A stretch of DNA of 9,829 nt from positions 1 through 9,829 of the forward strand of contig DRLZ01000039.1 in assembly GCA_011322755.1 (NCBI GenBank). Direction: 5' to 3'. This DNA comes from Crenotrichaceae bacterium (GTDB lineage: Bacteria; Pseudomonadota; Gammaproteobacteria; Methylococcales; DRLZ01). Below the pieces are notes generated by a model. It searched no databases, was not told the DNA's origin, and saw only the letters and a program-made list of their open reading frames with translations. A program made the translations under genes and the position numbers. Each line of letters opens with the position of its first letter. Positions within the stretch are counted from its first letter, which is position 1. Positions 6,517 through 9,829 of the stretch are shown here, in pieces.

Positions 6517-7053
6517 TTGCTGAGTTACTCTATTACTCTTCAACCGCTTGGCATTATCCTGATTTCTTTGCTTGTTGCCGGGTGCGGTGGTCTGCTTGGC
6601 TACCTTTCTACGCGGATAAAGAAACAAGCCGATCAACTTGTCAACAAAATTGATCGTTTGCTACCACAGACCCAATGCGCTCAATGTGGATATTCAGGCT
6701 GCAGACCTTATGCACAAGCCATTGCTGAAGGACAAGCAGACATTAACCAATGCCCGCCAGGTGGGCAACAAACCATCGATACCTTGGCGAATTTATTAGG
6801 TGCTGAGCCCACCTCTCTAAACACTCAATTTGGTGAAACCAAAGACCTTCAACTTGCAGTCATCACTGAATCAGAGTGTATCGGCTGTACTCTCTGTATA
6901 AAAGCATGTCCAGTCGATGCCATCCTCGGAGCAAATCAGCAAATGCACACCGTCATTGCTCAAGAGTGTACCGGCTGTGAACTTTGTGTTGCTCCCTGCC
7001 CGGTTGACTGTATCATCATGATTCCGGTTAGCCAAGGCTTCGAATCGTTATGA
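6517..7053 (+). CDS. rnfB: Electron transport complex subunit RnfB (RsxB)
   Basis: RnfB is the membrane-anchored iron-sulfur subunit that passes electrons between ferredoxin and the rest of the Rnf/Rsx complex; in E. coli the Rsx complex keeps SoxR reduced. The 178-residue product has one N-terminal span (about 11-30), a 4Fe-4S domain with C54, C57, C62 and C79 (CAQCGYSGC...CP), and two ferredoxin clusters: C121/C124/C127/C131 and C151/C154/C157/C161. The size is slightly below that of E. coli RsxB. An in-frame TAA at 6505-6507 leaves TTG at 6517 as the only reasonable start that keeps the whole span; no good ribosome site precedes it. Its stop overlaps the rnfC start (ATGA). rnfA, which normally precedes rnfB, is missing upstream. 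Standalone RnfB-like ferredoxins exist, but rnfC and rnfD here point to a complex. Confidence 0.94.
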   Translation: MLSYSITLQPLGIILISLLVAGCGGLLGYLSTRIKKQADQLVNKIDRLLPQTQCAQCGYSGCRPYAQAIAEGQADINQCPPGGQQTIDTLANLLGAEPTSLNTQFGETKDLQLAVITESECIGCTLCIKACPVDAILGANQQMHTVIAQECTGCELCVAPCPVDCIIMIPVSQGFESL

Positions 7054-8546
7054 TGAAGGATCAATATACAATCAAACCAATGAAAGGCGGTGTTTATATT
7101 ACACCACAAAAGCAACAGATTTTGCGTCATAGCATTAAGAAGATACCTTTGCCAAAACAGTTGTTTTTTCCACTCATGAGCAAGCGAGGACAACAACGCA
7201 AACCGATTGTAGAACATGGATCCACAGTGTTAAAAGGCCAGAAAATTGCAGTTCCCTTGAATGCTCAAACTGTACCAATACATGCTTCCAGCTCAGGAAT
7301 ACTTCTGTACCCAAACGAACGACATCCACAGAATCTATGTATACAAACGGATGATAAAAAGCAGACAACAAAATTCCTTACCTTGCCCAATCCAATGCGA
7401 GCAACACCTCTCGAACTTATTAATCGAATTGAACAAGCTGGAGTCTCTGGTATGGGGGGTGCCGGATTTCCGACACATCTAAAACTAAGAAAAGCACTAC
7501 AAAAGCAACCGGACACCCTGATTCTAAATGCTGTCGAATGCGACCCTTATACTGCTTGTGACAGCGCCTTGCTAAGAGAAAAACTTGACAGTGTACTCAA
7601 CGGGGCAATACTCGTCATACACATGTGTTCTCTCACTCGTTGCATTATTGCCATAGAAGATCACCAGACTGAGCTGCAACAACAGTTACAACAAGCAATT
7701 GTCAACCGACCAGATCATCTATTCGAAATCATCACAGTCCCTACCAAATACCCGTCTGGCAGTGAGCAACAACTGGTTTCATTGCTAACAGGAAAGACTA
7801 TAGATTCAGAACAAACAGCTCTAGATGCAGGGGTGATTTGTTTTAACATCGCTACAGTTGCCACAATCGATCACGTGATAACAACGGGTGAACCAGCCAT
7901 GCAACGTATCGTTACAATCAGCGGTCCAGGCATCAGGCTTCCAGGAAACTATTCTGTTGCTATCGGTACGCCTGTTCGTCACTTGCTCAACCACTGTAAT
8001 ATAACCGATGACAAAATAATACCGATCATAGGCGGCATAATGATGGGACAGCCAGCCAGATTCATGTATTGCTCGATCCAAAAAGAAACTTACAGTGTCT
8101 GGATACCTGAAAATGTAACCCCGACAGCAATCCCACAGCCTTGTATTCATTGCTCGGAATGTGCGTATGTTTGCCCCAGAGAACTGCAGCCACAAACATT
8201 GTTTCGACTAACTAAGGCACAGCACTGGAATCAACTGGAACAAGACAATTACCTGTCAGAATGCATCGAATGTGGCGCCTGCGACCTGGTGTGCCCCAGT
8301 CACATCCAACTCACCCAAACCTTTGTTCAAGCGAAACAGCGCATTCATGCCATTAAACAATCCCGACATAAAGCACTACATGCCAAACAGCGATATCTTG
8401 CCAGACAAAATAGACTAGCAAAACATGCGAAATTAAAACAACAGGGCACACGTAAACTTAAAAAACCAGAAAACGTGAATAACTTGATTAATCGAATAAA
8501 AAATCAAGTCGAGAAAAACAAACACAATCCACCCCTCAATCGATAA
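7050..8546 (+). CDS. rnfC: Electron transport complex subunit RnfC (RsxC)
   Basis: RnfC is the peripheral subunit that carries the NADH and FMN sites and two 4Fe-4S clusters. The 498-residue product starts with KGGVYITPQK (12-21), in place of the usual GGIHPPxxK. It continues with a barrel-sandwich-like region including VPIHASSSG (75-83), the NADH-binding loop GMGGAGFPTHLKL (134-146), LNAVECDPYTACD (159-171), TKYPSGSEQQL (232-242), and clusters C365/C368/C371/C375 and C405/C408/C411/C415. The Lys/Arg-rich tail (about 430-498) resembles the end of shorter RsxC proteins and lacks the long Ala/Lys repeats of the E. coli form. Two adjacent ATGs (7050, 7053) are possible starts; the first overlaps the rnfB stop by 4 nt, which indicates translational coupling. 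The family is clear; whether the complex is functional depends on the missing subunits. Confidence 0.95.
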   Translation: MMKDQYTIKPMKGGVYITPQKQQILRHSIKKIPLPKQLFFPLMSKRGQQRKPIVEHGSTVLKGQKIAVPLNAQTVPIHASSSGILLYPNERHPQNLCIQTDDKKQTTKFLTLPNPMRATPLELINRIEQAGVSGMGGAGFPTHLKLRKALQKQPDTLILNAVECDPYTACDSALLREKLDSVLNGAILVIHMCSLTRCIIAIEDHQTELQQQLQQAIVNRPDHLFEIITVPTKYPSGSEQQLVSLLTGKTIDSEQTALDAGVICFNIATVATIDHVITTGEPAMQRIVTISGPGIRLPGNYSVAIGTPVRHLLNHCNITDDKIIPIIGGIMMGQPARFMYCSIQKETYSVWIPENVTPTAIPQPCIHCSECAYVCPRELQPQTLFRLTKAQHWNQLEQDNYLSECIECGACDLVCPSHIQLTQTFVQAKQRIHAIKQSRHKALHAKQRYLARQNRLAKHAKLKQQGTRKLKKPENVNNLINRIKNQVEKNKHNPPLNR

Positions 8547-8555
8547 TCATCCCAA

Positions 8556-9536
8556 ATGCATTACACATCAGCCCCATACCTAACACAACCAACTAACACA
8601 GGGCATTTGATGTTACAAGTGTTACTCGCGTTAATACCGGGCACTTTTGTAATGACCTGGATATTCGGCTACGGCATACTGATTAATATCATGCTGGCAA
8701 TCATTAGTGCATTGGCTATAGAGGCCTGTGTTCTGGCCATCAGAAAAAAACCAGTTCTAAATACACTAAAAGACAATAGTGCAATTGTTAGTGCTGTACT
8801 ATTAGCGCTTAGTATTCCACCACTCGCACCGTGGTGGATTATTGTTATCGGTATATTATTCGCTATGGTCGTCGCAAAACATTTATATGGAGGTCTGGGC
8901 TTTAATATTTTCAACCCAGCAATGACTGGCTATGCAGTACTCATGATTTCTTTTCCACTACAAATGACACTATGGCCAGATCTGAACAGACCACTACTAA
9001 GTTTTAATGATTCTTTTAGCTGGCAATTTTTTCATCAGCTACCAGCAACCGTTTCACTGGATGCAATTACCAGTGCAACACCACTTGACGCTCTGAATAC
9101 AGCAAAGCGAGTCAACTTCAGTAACATCGGCGCAAAAGATATGACATTGATAAACAATTATTGCTGGTGGATATTGAGCAGTACGTGGCTCATTGGCGGA
9201 TGCTGGCTAACCTACACACGGATTCTTGCCTGGCAATTACCAATATCTTTTCTGTGCAGTTTTACCATGCTTACAGGAATTTACTGGCTTATTAATCCAG
9301 CCGTTCATGCCTCGCCATTATTTTCTCTACTCCATGGCAGCGTGATCATGGCAGCATTTTTCATTCTCACCGATCCAGTGACTGCACCACAAATGCCCAA
9401 GGGCAAAGTCATTAGCGGCATCCTGGTTGCCATACTGGTGTTTGTTATCCGCAACTGGGCTGGCTACCCCGATGGTGTAGCTTTCGCTGTGCTATTGATG
9501 AATCTAGCCGTACCTGTCATTGATCGTTATACCTGA
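8556..9536 (+). CDS. rnfD: Electron transport complex subunit RnfD (RsxD)
   Basis: RnfD is an integral membrane subunit, related to NqrB, that carries FMN bound covalently through a threonine phosphoester. The 326-residue product (352 in E. coli) is very hydrophobic, with about nine predicted spans. It contains FNIFNPAMTGYAVLMISFP (116-134), the flavin-attachment motif ITSATPLD (171-178) with T175 as the likely FMN site, FILTDPVTAPQMPKGK (269-284), and the signature YPDGVAFAVLLMNLAVPVID (304-323). It starts 9 nt after the rnfC stop; no clear ribosome site is seen, so coupling to rnfC is likely. In gammaproteobacteria rnfG would follow at once, but the next 290 nt are non-coding. The missing length relative to E. 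coli lies mainly in the loop around residues 140-200. Confidence 0.95.
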   Translation: MHYTSAPYLTQPTNTGHLMLQVLLALIPGTFVMTWIFGYGILINIMLAIISALAIEACVLAIRKKPVLNTLKDNSAIVSAVLLALSIPPLAPWWIIVIGILFAMVVAKHLYGGLGFNIFNPAMTGYAVLMISFPLQMTLWPDLNRPLLSFNDSFSWQFFHQLPATVSLDAITSATPLDALNTAKRVNFSNIGAKDMTLINNYCWWILSSTWLIGGCWLTYTRILAWQLPISFLCSFTMLTGIYWLINPAVHASPLFSLLHGSVIMAAFFILTDPVTAPQMPKGKVISGILVAILVFVIRNWAGYPDGVAFAVLLMNLAVPVIDRYT

Positions 9537-9563
9537 TTGATATCCAAAATTTAATTACTTGAC

Positions 9564-9592
9564 TATTTTAGAGGAAGCTTTCCTTAAAAATA
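9564..9592 (+). terminator. Hairpin after rnfD
   Basis: AGGAA (9572-9576) pairs with TTCCT (9580-9584) around GCT. Flanking TTTTA (9566-9570) can pair with TAAAA (9585-9589) if G9571 bulges out, giving a total stem of about 10 bp. It begins about 30 nt after the rnfD stop. On the plus strand no T-tract follows, so it is a weak candidate; on the minus strand a T-rich arm precedes it instead. It probably marks the 3' end of the rnfBCD message. Confidence 0.4.
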
Positions 9593-9616
9593 TCTGGTCT
9601 GACAACATAGAATATG

Positions 9617-9626
9617 GTGTCGACAC
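9617..9626. promoter_or_regulatory. 10-bp perfect palindrome GTGTCGACAC
   Basis: This fully symmetric site lies 81 nt after rnfD and about 115 nt before the candidate promoter at 9740. It is GC-richer than its surroundings. It may be a regulator site for the downstream gene; only the symmetry is seen. Confidence 0.25.
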
Positions 9627-9684
9627 ACTTCTTCTTAGAGTAAATTAATATTTAGATATACCACATTTTTATGGTCAGCCCAAT

Positions 9685-9766
9685 ACTCCATGTCGTTAAT
9701 TGGCAACATTCTAAACTGATTAAAATCATAATGTTATCGTTGACAAGATAACTCCCTGTCGTTATT
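9685..9766 (+). repeat. Imperfect 16-nt direct repeat
   Basis: ACTCCATGTCGTTAAT (9685-9700) recurs as ACTCCCTGTCGTTATT (9751-9766), 14 of 16 bases identical and 66 nt apart (start to start). The second copy occupies the spacer and most of the -10 region of the candidate promoter that starts at 9740. Spaced copies of this kind are typical of binding sites for a regulator, but this is inference. Confidence 0.45.
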
Positions 9767-9768
9767 CA
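9733..9768 (+). promoter_or_regulatory. Promoter with -35 box inside an inverted repeat
   Basis: A perfect -35 TTGACA (9740-9745) is followed after 17 nt by TATTCA (9763-9768), a weak -10. The -35 lies within the spacer of GTTATC (9733-9738) and GATAAC (9747-9752), which form a 6-8-6 inverted repeat. A protein bound there would overlap the -35 box. Transcription would start near 9775 and reach the ATG at 9818 after about 43 nt. The promoter is moderately supported; the operator is inferred. Confidence 0.4.
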
Positions 9769-9817
9769 GTGACGATATTTGTTCTTGCTATTCTTGTATC
9801 TTATTGATTAATAATAA

Positions 9818-9829
9818 ATGGCATATAAA
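9818..9829 (+). CDS. Possible start of a gene cut by the window end
   Basis: ATG at 9818-9820 opens a frame reading MAYK before the window ends. It lies about 43 nt after the predicted transcription start of the candidate promoter, but no purine-rich ribosome site precedes it (GATTAATAATAA). UspA-type universal stress proteins of enterobacteria begin MAYKHIL, but four residues are far too few to name the product. Confidence 0.2.

Noticed and set aside
7821..8195. 124-codon minus-strand frame inside rnfC
   Set aside because: It lies opposite intact rnfC, including its first Fe-S cluster; composition and lack of motifs mark it as a shadow frame.
9537..9829. Search for an rnfG start or remnant after rnfD
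   Set aside because: The plus-strand frames are broken by many stops, and no FMN-attachment motif or N-terminal span of RnfG is seen.
1..9829. Mobile elements, CRISPR arrays, tRNA or rRNA genes
   Set aside because: No transposase or integrase reading frame, no regularly spaced identical repeats, and no tRNA-like cloverleaf or rRNA sequence was recognised by eye.

Overview
The window looks like a chromosomal segment of a proteobacterium, most likely a gammaproteobacterium. SecD and SecF are separate proteins whose sequences resemble gammaproteobacterial forms. A YafS-like methyltransferase sits directly before rnhA, as in Escherichia coli, and the Rnf/Rsx subunits are ordered B-C-D as in gammaproteobacterial clusters. 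The DNA is moderately AT-rich by eye (not computed). I cannot name the genus. All convincing genes lie on the plus strand.

Layout. Positions 1-197 are a non-coding leader with a short direct repeat and two small hairpins. Positions 198-3508 hold yajC-secD-secF, which encode the accessory module of the Sec translocon (proton-driven pulling of exported proteins on the periplasmic side). A near-perfect palindrome follows secF, and then about 480 nt with no convincing gene but with a good extended -10 promoter. Positions 3990-5220 hold a YafS-like SAM-dependent methyltransferase (TTG start) and RNase HI; the usual neighbours gloB and dnaQ are not seen. Positions 5296-6291 encode a zinc-free quinone-oxidoreductase-type MDR enzyme. 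Immediately behind it is a perfect Shine-Dalgarno sequence with no start codon, followed by about 100 nt that read like the 5' remnant of a HIT (histidine triad) gene.

Positions 6517-9536 hold rnfB-rnfC-rnfD, tightly coupled (4-nt overlap, then a 9-nt gap). They encode three subunits of the Rnf/Rsx electron-transfer complex: the RnfB ferredoxin-type subunit, the RnfC NADH/FMN subunit and the RnfD FMN membrane subunit. rnfA does not precede them, and neither rnfG nor rnfE begins within 290 nt after them, so the set in this window is incomplete. The last 293 nt contain a hairpin, a 10-bp palindrome, a 16-nt imperfect direct repeat and a promoter-like TTGACA set inside an inverted repeat. A possible start codon lies 10 nt before the window end.

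The genes fall into three functional blocks: protein export, nucleic-acid or small-molecule housekeeping, and membrane-bound redox chemistry. I saw no mobile element, CRISPR array, tRNA or rRNA. The main unusual points are the partial Rnf operon, the apparent HIT relic and the regulatory-looking 3' end.
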